64,000 bases of DNA from Ulva prolifera (Eukaryota; Chlorophyta; Ulvophyceae; Ulvales; Ulvaceae). The notes under the pieces were generated by a model. The model made no database searches, was not told where the DNA came from, and saw only the letters and a program-made list of their open reading frames with translations. The stretch is taken from positions 3,316,430 to 3,380,429 of the forward strand of contig CM041204.1 of assembly GCA_023078555.1 (NCBI GenBank), given 5' to 3'. A program made the position numbers and the translations under genes. Shown one piece after another: positions 46,300 to 59,100 of the stretch (its first letter is position 1; every line of letters starts with the position of its first letter).

Positions 46300-49200
46300 A
46301 TGGCAACTTCCGTGTTGAGTGTGTCATGCTTGATTTCATGCTATTCCCATGTCCTTTGGGTGCTAATAGGTGCGTAGATTTATTGTAGACACCGCTGATG
46401 TGCGTTGGTGGGTGTTTCAGGTGTTGTGAGGGGTGTCAATGGCCCATGCTGTGAGTGAGCCAGATCCGGGGGTGAGCGTCTTGTGGGTGGGCCCGGCCGG
46501 AAACCCCAGTATCTGTCGACCAACTTCGCATTATACATGATCCTGAATGCCAGACACCAACATGTGCCCCAATGGACACGTGCTGGGGACACTTAAGTGG
46601 TCGGTTGCCGCGTGGGTGTCCGAAGTGACCCACGTGCATGGGTGAGTGCAGCTGGGAGGTGTGGGGCATTGTGGTGGGCATGGTGAGCTTGATCACTGCC
46701 GCGGGAGGTTTCTGAATGGCCGTATATATGCTCTAGTGCATTCCCGATGTGATCAAGCCCAAGTGCGTATTACATGGGCTCCTCGGCGAGCGCTATCGAG
46801 TATCAGACCATGCAGGGACAAAGAAGGTGCACATTTGGCGTCGTGAGCCACGTTTAATCGTGAGCAGCATGTGGACGTGGATGTTTAAAATCCGTTTCAG
46901 CTGCTTGGCATGCTTAGGAATGCGTTTGTACGATTGAACTGGATGCCTGGCGTAAACTCGGCCTTGCCGTCTGCACGTCTATTCACGTACTCACTCATCA
47001 GCCGCAGACGTAAGTCGACCTGAGTGTTCCTACGCAGTTGCAGTATTGACGATCTGCTGCTACCATTGACTGCGATCAGATTCGTTCAGCACGCTCATGT
47101 CGAATTGAATCTGTAGCCTTGGATTGGTGTCCGCACTGGAGTGACAGAGCCAGCTCCAACAGGCCCAGCAGGTCAGCCAAAAGAAATGTAGCGGTCCGGG
47201 CAATGGAAGCTTGATTACTGGCGGAAAATGTCATTAAATAAGAGCAGTGATTGATTGAATCCGGACAGTTGCATATTTTTCGGGCACTGGAGCTCCTGAG
47301 CCTACAGCGGGATTGGCGCACCCGGGTGCAAGAAGCTGGGTGCGCGAGATGGGTGTGCGCGGACATCTAGAATGCTGGGAATTGCTCAGAATTCAATGTT
47401 TAGGCATGTACACCATCTCAGTAGGTGTTTTGAGTTGTTAAATGTGCTTTGTCATCGGTGTAGTGCACTCTAGCGCTTGTCAGAACAACTACCTTGACCT
47501 GACCGCGCACATTTTTTGCTGGGGTGTTGACCAGCGGCCCCTTGTTGCCACTCATCGACAATGTGACGCAGGTCGCCAGTCAAGCTCGATTGACGATTGT
47601 CCTAGGCTCAGCTGTAGAGTACAAGCAGGGTCCAGATAATGTCGGGCAACTTGAATACTGTAGGGAATGTGAGATGCCGTATTTCTCTGGCGACGTTGCA
47701 GATGTCTAGCACTTGCGAGGTCGTGGCATGCGGGCAGCCCTCCCTTCACTCAAGTTCTGGTCGCTTTCATACACATCACTGCCCATTTGATATTATCATG
47801 ATAGTGACCGTTCTTCATGCTCGCCAGCGTTTGCACGCTGCAACGGCACCTGCAACTCTCGACACTATGCAAACAATGGACCTTCATAGCGTTCTCGCTG
47901 TTGACAACGCAACAAATGAGTCCTTACAATGCATGGTATGCTCCTCATGCCAGATGTAATAAAGCGCACCCCATACAAGCTGGCGTTGTTGATCAGCGTG
48001 CCACACGATCAGACCCCCTGGCCTGGCGAAGACCATAGCCTACTTCTTCAGACGCGGAACCAGCGGTAATGCAAGTCAGCAATTAGTCATGCTGCAGACA
48101 CGTAATTCCTTTCTTAGACTCTTATGCCCGACGTTGAACTGTCAAATTATCGTCGTCACAGACAGTTCCCCATCCAACGAAGACCTGTGCTCGAGAAGCA
48201 AGTAGTCATGATCTAGTAATGTCCTGAGCTGATCAGATACCGATTACTTGAGCTAATATGGATCCACATATGCAGGCATCAGAGGAAGACACCAAGTTGA
48301 CTCTGACAGTCTCTCAGCCATGGTGACGATAGTCACTGACGGTCCACCATCGCTAGGTAAGTCGACTACTGCACGCATAGCTCTTTATCTCCTCCAATAT
48401 GGCTCATGCCCTGAAAGTCTTGGGTGGCTGTTCTGCCATGAGCTTTCACCATACCAACTACTTGCAGGTCAGCAGCGTTTGCATTGCCAATGCCATGAGA
48501 AGCTTGCTTTCTATAGCCGCTCGTTCAACATTCAGCCTCTGGTGGCCAGGTCTACTCCATCTGCCATTGGCTGGTAAGACCCGAGCCCGTTGTTTTTGTG
48601 CGGAGCCGTTGAGCTGACGTAATGTTACAAACTCCTGAGCGACTGTGTTGACTGCAGATTAGCATGGAAATTGAAGTTTCGATCAGGCAACATGTGTATA
48701 TGCTCAGCATGACAGGTGTGTTCAACGACTGCCATGTGTTTCTTTTGGCATGCAAGAAGAATTATACAACACAGCTGCCACCTTGGTTGATCGTCTGGTG
48801 ACGTGTTGTTTCCTTGGTAGCCGCTTAGGTTCACTCGGTTGTACTGTTGCACACAGGGCCTATAGCACAAAGCCTATATATGCCACTTTGATTGTGTTGC
48901 ATGTACACAGTGTGTCCCGGTATGGGGCAAGCTGCCAACACATGTGAACAACTGCTCTGATTGTCAACGGCATTATTGGCACTTCACTGAATCTCGTGCA
49001 TGCAGGTTTGCTACCGACTTGCCAGTTCCAGACAAGACCGAACGTTTTTATTTTTTCATGACTACGCGTCATCAAGATACAGTCTAGGAGGAGAGGCCAG
49101 TGGCCAGATGTAGGTTGCCACATGCATAGACGTAGCTAGGTGGGTCGGCCAAGCACTGTGTCGTGCTCCATGTGGTAGTGCAAGCACCACTACATTCGTT

Positions 49201-50038
49201 GTAATTCATATCATCACCACTACATGCACAACCGTGAATCTAGCTAGCTGATCATCCACTGCGAGAATGGCCTGTGCGATGTTACACACCTGATCCGCTC
49301 ACGCTTGCGGAGGTGGCCCACCCCTGCCGACTCACCCTCCAATCAGGGAGGAAGGCAGACCCGGTGCATGTGCCAGTGCAGGGTGAGCCAGCCGGCAATA
49401 CTGCTTGAGACAAACCAATTCGCGCTAGAACCAGTTGGAATTGCCATTACGTTCCACATGATTCATCTACATGCGGGCAATGCGTCCACGAAGAGAGGCC
49501 CGGCGACGGGGGTCAACCGCAGAATGGACAGCAGCACGGCTAAGAGCAAGCGATGGCCGACACACAGCCTTCCCAACGCGCAAAATGCAGCAACAGAAGA
49601 ATATATTGACGCCACAACGGCCTGGTGATGGCCGGGCGCGGAGTGGAATCCAGAGCATGCGTAGAAGCCCACCAATGATCACTCTTCGAAGAGCACTTTC
49701 AGCACGGAAAGCATTATAGTCCATGCTGTCGCTAACAAACAAAGCCCCAAATGGCGCATAGTTGCACGCGTATTTTTAACAGCATCGATCCCCTTACCTC
49801 AGAGGGACCATGCAGCCAAACGTGCCGACAGTGTCCCGTGGCACGTCAACCAGACGAAACCCCAGGTAAACGCCGGTACCAAGTCACAGGGCGAGGAGGA
49901 GCCACGTGACGCAAACAATTCAATTATAAGAGTCGTGGCAGCTCCAACTATGAGTGCGCGGCTATGATTCGTAAAAATTGTCCGCGGGAAGCTCACGTAC
50001 AGTCGGAACTTGGCCCGGGACGGGAGCCAAGCCTGCAG
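46300..50038. other. Region without a well-supported gene
   Basis: Mostly short frames. One stretch at about 48320-48410 (plus) encodes GPPSLGKSTTAR, a good Walker A (P-loop) motif, following an acceptor-like CTCAG at 48311-48315; it could be an exon fragment of an ATPase, but no Walker B or partner exon is evident. Nothing else stands out. Confidence 0.35.
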
Positions 50039-50059
50039 TCACACATCATCGTAACAGAG

Positions 50060-51248
50060 ACATAACGATACTCTAAGCAAGTAGGTCGTGTCTCGGGCGC
50101 TCTGGTAGCAGTCTGCACGCTCCTGCGGTGTATATACCCATGTAGGTAGCCCGCAATGGTATGGCGCGAGCACGTCAATAAGCCATAAAACACAGAGATT
50201 GAAGCGGTCGGACACCAATACACACCATATAAAGGACCATTGACTCCAGAATGGCAATCGCTCGCGGTCCCAGTGGACCGAGTGAGTGACTTTGGGAAGC
50301 GCTGCGATGGCGAGGAGAGACACAGAGGCACGCACAGCAGCACGCCCTGGGCACCTATCGCCCCCGGAACGATTGTATAGCATTCGAAAGAGTTTAGGCA
50401 TGTCTATAGACGCTGAATCAGGCCATATGGCCATGTTTCTAGCAACTTTGGGGAACCAACCTTTGTGGCTCACCCGGATGGCGCACCCAGGGTGAGCGGT
50501 GCAGCCCTACCCCCTGTGCTCTTTGTCTGTCTCCCCATTCTCCATTGCCTATGTCAGTATAGCAGACAACTTAGCACATGCACTTCCTATATAGGATATA
50601 TCGACCACATGCACTTGCAATCGGGGTGGGTGTGCGCACCTCTTTTGCAAACTCTACCATTCCTTCAACGGGCGTCACCTGAAGCCAGCAGCCGTCTGGC
50701 GTAATCGTGTCGTCAAGTACCTTTTTCGCCTTGGCGCTCTTGTTATACCCCTCGGGTAGTGCTTTCAATGTCTCCCGGATCTTCGCGCACATGAAGATAC
50801 CACCCTTCAGTTTAGCAACTTTGGAGTCCACGTTCCTTGCAGTCGTACCGTCGCTGACGCATGACCGACTGCCGCCATGATCGAACGTGCTCGTTGCAGC
50901 CGGAGGTGGCCCCGTCAAACTCGAAACCGCCCAGACCTTGCCAGGCAGCTCTGGCGTTACGGGTGCGGCTCCCTCGGGTAATGCTACAGTGTCACACAAC
51001 AACTCCAATAAATCAGCGCCTGTGTAAATGGCTCCGGTCGCGCCTGTAGACTTTGATCCCGTGGGCGTCACTCTGAACTTGTGCCGTTTCCATTCGGACC
51101 CATCGGTGTCGTGGGATACAGTGATGCCACAATTCACTAGCAACGTGAGCATGAACGAATTTTGATCGCGCGGTTTGGTATGACACTTGCTGAAAACCTG
51201 CTGCGATTTGCCGTCAACATTGTTGCATTTCAAAAGCACATTTGCCAT
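50060..51248 (-). CDS. Unknown protein, divergent from the transposase gene
   Basis: The first exon, 51248-50640 (203 codons), starts MANVLLKCNN and has a balanced composition over its whole length. It ends FAKE before a GTGCGC donor. A possible second exon starts at 50506 (after GTAG) in the matching phase and runs to about 50060; it includes KGWFPKVARNMAIW and an unusually Trp-rich stretch, but its acceptor lacks a pyrimidine tract, so this exon is doubtful. No known domain is recognised. The gene is head-to-head with the transposase gene, 372 bp apart, so they may share a promoter and belong to one transposon. Confidence 0.45.
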
Positions 51249-51620
51249 GATACCTACGCCGATGAAAAGTTTCCTTGAACGGGGTTGTGGGACAGTGAGC
51301 GGTGGCAGTTGATCGGTGGTAATGTGTACCTGCGGGATCAGTGAACGTAGCTGACGGTTCGAATGCGGGACCGTGTTTGTGGCGACTAGTGACTGAAGCC
51401 TCTAGTCGCCACGACCAGCTTTGATGAAGTCGCTGGACTGTGGGCCAAAGATGCAAGGCGAGTGCTCTGTCGTGCGAATCACGGATCGGGTGAGAGAGAT
51501 GATATTATAATTAGCCTCTTGATGATTGGAAGCGTTTGATATGGAGCACAGTGGAGCCAGTATAATTGCGTTTTACGATTAATCGCCGCTCACACCACCT
51601 GCATCCGCAACCGTTCAAGT
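51249..51620. promoter_or_regulatory. Putative bidirectional promoter
   Basis: A 372-bp interval between two divergent start codons. It includes an AT-rich segment (ATATTATAATTA near 51501-51512), a second TATAATTG at 51561, and a 13-base inverted repeat of TAGTCGCCAC/TGGCGACTAG type at about 51379-51410. No experimental support. Confidence 0.35.
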
Positions 51621-54600
51621 ATGCAGGCCCATCACGTAGCGACGGAGCCCATGGCGAAACGTGTTAGGAGGACAAAGGCTGACATGGAGTTCAGTCTTGC
51701 GCAGAAAGGTATTTACAGTGACCCTGACGCAAATGGTGCTGAGAGGTACAGATGCAAGCACTGTCACACTCCTTTCGCGCCCTCTAGCAGAGCTCATGCA
51801 ACGCGGCACGAGTGCCCAGCTGCCCCGGGTGTGGCCCAGCATACTGACACCGACGTAGGTCCATTTGCCGGCTGCGACACGAGGCTGCCCTTGGGGGCAT
51901 CTCTGCAAGACGAGCCTGCTGCTGCAGCTGGCTCCAGATCACCAGAGGCATACACGTACAGCATGCCAGAATGCACGGAAGATTGGGCGCTAGGCACTGA
52001 GGCAGATGCACCTGTGTATTACACAGCTGAAGAGGCCGATTTAATCGCTATGGCAAGGGCGACTGCCTTCAATGCTGCCTATGAGGTGTGACACCCCGAT
52101 CCCGCAGCTGAGTGGCACAAGTCCATGCGAGAGCAGTACATCAGAGAGGCACCTCTCTAACACCGGTGCATATGCATGACCGAGTGGGCATGGACGCATG
52201 TCGCTACAACTGTGTTGTTGCAGGAGTTGATCAGAGATGATGACTGGAGAGCCCGAGGCGGACTAGAGGACCTGGATGAGGAAGACGAGGATGACATCGC
52301 CCCTCGGCCAGATGGCGATCGTGGCCCACTACCGGGTCAAGTGCTCGCTGAGGCCGCAGCCGAACAGGGTGTGTATGCACCTAGGCCCATCGGTGTCCAT
52401 ATGGCTCCGGCGCAACGGCGGTTGCTGGAAGTCCATGCTGCACAACAGGGTTGTCGACCGCCTAAAAAGGGGACCGGAGCATGGTTGTGTGCCCACCGAG
52501 GGGATCCCATCACACCGGGGCACGCCGTCACCGTTGTGCAGGCCTGTTACTGGTTGGCGACGATGAAGAACGATCACAGGGTCACAGACACAGTTATTGA
52601 TCAGTACTGTGCGATGATGCACCACCTGATCCTGCCGCCTGACAATTTGTACCCAGCATCATATCACATGGTGAAGGCGGTATTGGACGTGGAATCAAGC
52701 ACCACATGTACTAAGCACATATGTGACAAGTGTTGGACTGTGTTTCCACCACTTGATCCGGCTCAGTATCCCGGGAACGCAGATGCAGTGTGTGCTGCTG
52801 AAGGATGTGGCAACCGGCGTTTTGACGTTTCTGAAACTGGTGGGGTGTTCCCCAAGCGGAATATTTACTACTTTGATGTACGGGCAACGGTACTGGACCT
52901 TCTGGATCCAGTATTGGAAGACCTCGATGCATACCGTGAGCAGCGAAAACAGGCCTACCAAGACCCTGCATCTTTTTTGAGCAGCCCCGCCGGACAGCAC
53001 GTGGACGCCGCTATAGGCCACAAGCTCAGCAACCCCTCCGTTGAGGAGAATGAAATTGTGATTCCGTTTTCAGTGGGTACGGTGCACCTGACCTGGCCAG
53101 TAATACGGCATGTAGTTGCAATTGATGTCTAGCTCTAGCAAAAGAGTGACAATGCCGCCGGTTCCTGCAGGGGGGGATGGTGTCCAGATCTACACCAACA
53201 AAGTGTACGGTACGTTGGCTTGTGGGCTGAAGTTGACTGATGCACCAGAGGGTTTGCAAGCCAAGAATATAACATGGTCCCCGGTGTGCATCGTCCAAGG
53301 ACCAACAGAGCCTGGGTCTTACCATGATGTCATGGCCCCCATCATAGAATTCTTTGAAAAACATGATCCAGGTGTGGTGTTGCTGAACATGCCTACTGAC
53401 TTCAACGACATTCCACTCCTGTTGATCAGTCTCTCACACTGAATCAACCTACAGGCCGACCAGGTTCCACACCTCTCCTGGTCGATGTTGGCGGGCCACA
53501 GCTGCTGAAAGTGTGGCCGGTTCTTGTGTGTGCACAGGGAGACATCCCGTTCATGACCAAGTTAACAGGCGGCTTGCATCATACCGGGCCGAATGCCTGC
53601 TTTGCGTGTGCGATGTCGGGGGCCCACAACCACGAAGCCAACACTGTCCGGTACGTTGCTGTGTAGACTGGAAGGCGGATATTCCAGATCCAGGCGCGTG
53701 CCGGGGCTACACTTGAGACCCCACCTGGTGTATCTGCAGATACAGCTGCCGTATGTATGCAGGTGGCTGGGGTTTGATGCTGGAATGGTACAGAGGGTCC
53801 CATGTTATGCCGCAGTTGGCCAGTGTGCACCAATGGCAGGTCAGACGTTGCATCCACATGAATTGGCTGCTGTTGACAACTCTGGGGACCATCCTCGCGT
53901 ACCACTAGGTTACCTCCAGAAGGATGATGGGCGTTACCTTGCGAGGACCGCCTTCACTGATCCCATCGATGTCGCCTCAAGTACCTGGCTGACAGACAAT
54001 GTGCTGAAGCTAAGCGACCTTGAAATCAAGATGCGCGGTAGAAAGGCAAAACTCTATCAAGACCAGGTGCTGCACCCATCACTGGAAGCAGTCGAAAAGA
54101 AGGATCAGACCCAGCGGGAGGACTGGGCCAACCAGATGCAGAAGGAGCTCGGAGCTCGTAAAGAACCGATGTTCCAGAGCCTCTCGTACGTGAAGTATGA
54201 CTCTTGCTGTCCGGACTGTCTTCCAGAATCTGTACCTGTTTCCTGCAAGGTCGTGCAGTATACTGACTGCTTAATCTTAAGTGTGCAGCCCGTGTCATTT
54301 CTTTCGATACGGGATTGCGCACATCTTCTTGCTGGGCATCCTCAAGGATTTCTGGCGCATGTGGCTGAGGCAGGTGTCTTCTGGAGGACATGTTCTCCCG
54401 ACTTACATCCGGCAACACATCTCAAAAAAGGGATCTGAAATTCTGGTGACAGAGTTGTTTGGCAAGCCGTACACCGACTTGATTCGGTGGGTCTCCAGCC
54501 AACTCTGTCGGGGTCTCGACATGCAGCTTCTGTGCAGCAATCGTTGCTGTTGCACAGCGTGCCCCACAGTGTGTCAATGAACTCTACTGTTTGCTGCTGG

Positions 54601-56087
54601 TGCAGGTACAGAGGACTGTGGATGATGGAGGAATGGCTGGCATTCACAGAGACATTCTCCATGTTCCTGCTCCACGACCTACCGTGGAAACGAGAGCATC
54701 TCGGGCTGAAGAAGGCTTTCGACGAGCAGTGGACACTGCTGCGGTCCTCGGTCCTTTATTTCATGAAGTGGCACGATGGGCAACACACCGAAGAGCGAAT
54801 ATTGCAGGCACAGAAAGATCTGTTGGAGTATGGGAGAATTGTAGAGAAGGTCCGCACGCTGCAGTTGTACTTGCTTGGGCAAACAGACGGCTGCTGTGGC
54901 AATAGCTGCGTATGCGTATTGCAGACTTGTTAAGCTTGTGTGACAGCCGCGGCCGTCTCTACAGCAATTTGCCAACATGTTCGAGAATGCAGGCGTACGG
55001 GGGCAGATTTTTGACGACATACAAGCTGCATCTTGCTGCCATGCACCTGGCAGACCAGGTTCGGGCATGTGGGCCTGGCTATACGTGGTCAGAGTTCTGA
55101 GTGGAACGCATGGTTCAGCTCGTAAAGCGAATGGTGAAGTACCGCAGTACCGCCTACCCTGAACTGCTGTTTGTGCACGATTGGCTACTGACCCTAGCAT
55201 GCCGCCGGGTGAAGTTGACTCCAGACGGGTGTCAGTGTGTGTCTTTAGCTGAAGCGCTGCGGGCCGTCAAGAGACGTCGCCAGTGTTCCCGTGACATGCC
55301 CCTCCCAGACCAGGCGCTGCTACTGGGAGCACCCAAGAAGGTAGATGCCGGGGAAAAGGGAGAGGTGCTGTGGAGCCCCACCCCGGGTGCTTCTGGGGAT
55401 GCTCAGCTGATGAAGGGATTGCCTCTGCTCCTCTTTGAAGACACGACCCTCCTACAGGACGGGTGGCCAGTGTTCAAAGACACCGATGCTGCTGAAAGAG
55501 AGGGCCTCATTCTGCATGAACTGGGGTTGGAAGGCCCCCTTGGTGCGGGCAAGGCTGGAGTTCAGGTGGAGTTGCAGAAGTTCACCCGGGCTGACCTTCC
55601 AATCGGGGATACAATGAGCAGTGTGCAGTGCAAAACGCAGACCAGGAAGAACAATCAGTGGTTCCTGATCCGATATAGTGTAGCTTATGCAGACGGGCGC
55701 ACCGAAATGAAGGTGTATGTAGGGCAGTTTTTGTACTTTGTGCGTGCAACTTTCATGAGTAGTATGCTGCCGGAGGGGGCATATCGTCCGGGCTGCGATC
55801 GGCAGCACCCAGCTGATTTGCGGCTGGGGGTGGCTAACCTGTACACAAGTGTGGACCAGCATGGTCCGGGAGTTCGGCCTGCAGACCCGGGTATTTGCCG
55901 GCTGCACGAATTTGTGAAAGTTGACAAGTTGGACCCCTCCAAACCTGGCACCCGGTTTGAGGGGGTGTTTGTGCTAGATCTTAGGTCAATCGACTCGCAG
56001 GCAGTACCGACACGCGAGAGAAATGACACAAGGTTCTTTTGTGTTTCTGCAAAACTGTCAAGTAGGTATGCCGGTGTAAAGCGATAG
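51621..56087 (+). CDS. Tnp2-like (CACTA/EnSpm-type) DDE transposase gene, one in-frame TGA
   Basis: Eight exons: 51621-52085, 52224-53076, 53171-53371, 53455-53650, 53763-54185, 54289-54486, 54606-54849, 54993-56087. Every junction is GT...AG and phases agree; introns are 83-143 bp and the total is 1225 codons. Exon 1 has a BED-like zinc motif (YRCKHC...HATRHEC). Exon 2 has an acidic stretch and a zinc ribbon (CDKC...CAAEGC). Exon 3 opens with DGVQIY, the first catalytic Asp (codon 442). Exon 4 has GDIPFMTKLTGGLHHTG and CFAC, the second-Asp block of Tnp2-type transposases (codon 536). Exon 6 has IAHIFLLGILKDFW and exon 8 has KLHLAAMHLADQV. At 55098-55100 (codon 896) TGA replaces what should be a Trp in SEF-W-VERM; the frame continues open for 328 more codons. 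The third acidic residue is not assigned. Either a recently inactivated gene or a sequencing error. Confidence 0.72.
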
Positions 56088-56132
56088 GTGCAGGGTGGCT
56101 GTTGCTTTGTGCCGAGAATCAGGTCTGGTAAT

Positions 56133-59100
56133 GTACACATTCGAAGTGTGATGCATCTGTGCTTGAGTCCCGGGTCGTGCAGCAAGAGGGCTGCTCGGGA
56201 GAGACTGCTGCAGTTGTGGATTGTGCCAGCATTTTGCCAAACACGCACACTCGTGCAACAGTGCAATCCTGACAGGACTCTCAAGCTAGCATATTAATTC
56301 TTTCACCACTCGACTGCCAAACATATCCACTGCATTCCTAGCCAAGGTTCACGGCTCGATGCATTTGCAGACACCAGCTCTGGCAGCTTGTGTCTGGACC
56401 AAATAATGGGAGGCTGCAGCCCTCCCGGGAGAGCAGACATCAAAATTTTTTGGTGGCCCACAAACCGCCCATTTTTGTCCACATTCGAAGGGTGATGCAT
56501 CTGTGCTTGAGTCCCGGGTCGTGCAGCAAGGGGGCTGCTCGGGAGAGACTGCTACCGTTGTGGATTAATCCACAATTCCTAGCCAAGGTTCACGGCTCGA
56601 TGCATTTGCAGACACCAGCTCTGGCAGCTTGTGTCTGGACCAAATAATGGGAGGCTGCAGCCCTCCCGGGAGAGCAGACATCAAAATTTTTTGGTGGCCC
56701 ACAAACCGCCCATTTTTGTACCCATTCGAAGTGTGATGCATCTGTGCTTGAGTCCCGGGTCGTGCAGCAAGGGGGCTGCTCGGGAGAGACTGCTGCAGTT
56801 GTGGATTGTGCCAGCATTTTGCCAAACACGCACACTCGTGCAACAGTGCAATCCTGACAGGACTCTCAAGCTATCATATTAATTCTTTCACCACTCGACT
56901 GCCAAACATATCCACTGCATTCCTAGCCAAGGTTCACGGCTCGATGCATTTGCAGACACCAGCTCTGGCAGCTTGTGTCTGGACCAAATAATGGGAGGCT
57001 GCAGCCCTCCCGGGAGAGCAGACATCAAAATTTTTTGGTTGCCCACAAACCGCCCATTTTTGTCCACATTCGAAGGGTGATGCATCTGTGCTTGAGTCCC
57101 GGGTCGTGCAGCAAGGGGGCTGCTCGGGAGAGACTGCTACCGTTGTGGATTGTGCCAGCATTTTGCCAAACACGCACACTCGTGCAACAGTGCAATCCTG
57201 ACAGGACTCTCAAGCTAGCATATTAATTCTTTCACCACTCGACTGCCAAACATATCCACTGCATTCCTAGCCAAGGTTCACGGCTCGATGCATTTGCAGA
57301 CACCAGCTCTGGCAGCTTGTGTCTGGACCAAATAATGGGAGGCTGCAGCCCTCCCGGGAGAGCAGACATCAAAATTTTTTGGTTGCCCACAAACCGCCCA
57401 TTTTTGTCCACATTCGAAGGGTGATGCATCTGTGCTTGAGTCCCGGGTCGTGCAGCAAGGGGGCTGCTCGGGAGAGACTGCTACCGTTGTGGATTGTGCC
57501 AGCATTTTGCCAAACACGCACACTCGTGCAACAGTGCAATCCTGACAGGACTCTCAAGCTAGCATATTAATTCTTTCACCACTCGACTGCCAAACATATC
57601 CACTGCATTCCTAGCCAAGGTTCACGGCTCGATGCATTTGCAGACACCAGCTCTGGCAGCTTGTGTCTGGACCAAATAATGGGAGGCTGCAGCCCTCCCG
57701 GGAGAGCAGACATCAAAATTTTTGGGTGGCCCACAAACCGCCCATTTTTGTACCCATTCGAAGTGTGATGCATCTGTGCTTGAGTCCCGGGTCGTGCAGC
57801 AAGGGGGCTGCTCGGGAGAGACTGCTGCAGGTGTGGATTGTGCCAGCATTTTGCCAAACACGCACACTCGTGCAACAGTGCAATCCTGACAGGACTCTCA
57901 AGCTATCATATTAATTCTCTCACCACTCGACTGCCAAACATATCCACTGCATTCCTAGCCAAGGTTCACGGCTCGATGCATTTGCAGACACCAGCTCTGG
58001 CAGCTTGTGTCTGGACCAAATAATGGGAGGCTGCAGCCCTCCCGGGAGAGCAGACATCAAAATTTTTTGGTTGCCCACAAACCGCCCATTTTTGTCCACA
58101 TTCGAAGGGTGATGCATCTGTGCTTGAGTCCCGGGTCGTGCAGCAAGGGGGCTGCTCGGGAGAGACTGCTACCGTTGTGGATTAATCCACAATTCCTAGC
58201 CAAGGTTCACGGCTCGATGCATTTGCAGACACCAGCTCTGGCAGCTTGTGTCTGGACCAAATAATGGGAGGCTGCAGCCCTCCCGGGAGAGCAGACATCA
58301 AAATTTTTTGGTGGCCCACAAACCGCCCATTTTTGTACCCATTCGAAGTGTGATGCATCTGTGCTTGAGTCCCGGGTCGTGCAGCAAGGGGGCTGCTCGG
58401 GAGAGACTGCTGCAGTTGTGGATTGTGCCAGCATTTTGCCAAACACGCACACTCGTGCAACAGTGCAATCCTGACAGGACTCTCAAGCTATCATATTAAT
58501 TCTTTCACCACTCGACTGCCAAACATATCCACTGCATTCCTAGCCAAGGTTCACGGCTCGATGCATTTGCAGACACCAGCTCTGGCAGCTTGTGTCTGGA
58601 CCAAATAATGGGAGGCTGCAGCCCTCCCGGGAGAGCAGACATCAAAATTTTTTGGTTGCCCACAAACCGCCCATTTTTGTCCACATTCGAAGGGTGATGC
58701 ATCTGTGCTTGAGTCCCGGGTCGTGCAGCAAGGGGGCTGCTCGGGAGAGACTGCTACCGTTGTGGATTGTGCCAGCATTTTGCCAAACACGCACACTCGT
58801 GCAACAGTGCAATCCTGACAGGACTCTCAAGCTAGCATATTAATTCTTTCACCACTCGACTGCCAAACATATCCACTGCATTCCTAGCCAAGGTTCACGG
58901 CTCGATGCATTTGCAGACACCAGCTCTGGCAGCTTGTGTCTGGACCAAATAATGGGAGGCTGCAGCCCTCCCGGGAGAGCAGACATCAAAATTTTTTGGT
59001 TGCCCACAAACCGCCCATTTTTGTCCACATTCGAAGGGTGATGCATCTGTGCTTGAGTCCCGGGTCGTGCAGCAAGGGGGCTGCTCGGGAGAGACTGCTA

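Noticed and set aside
55098..55100. TGA read as selenocysteine
   Set aside because: The position is aligned with Trp, not Cys, in related transposases, and no stem-loop of the needed type is evident downstream.
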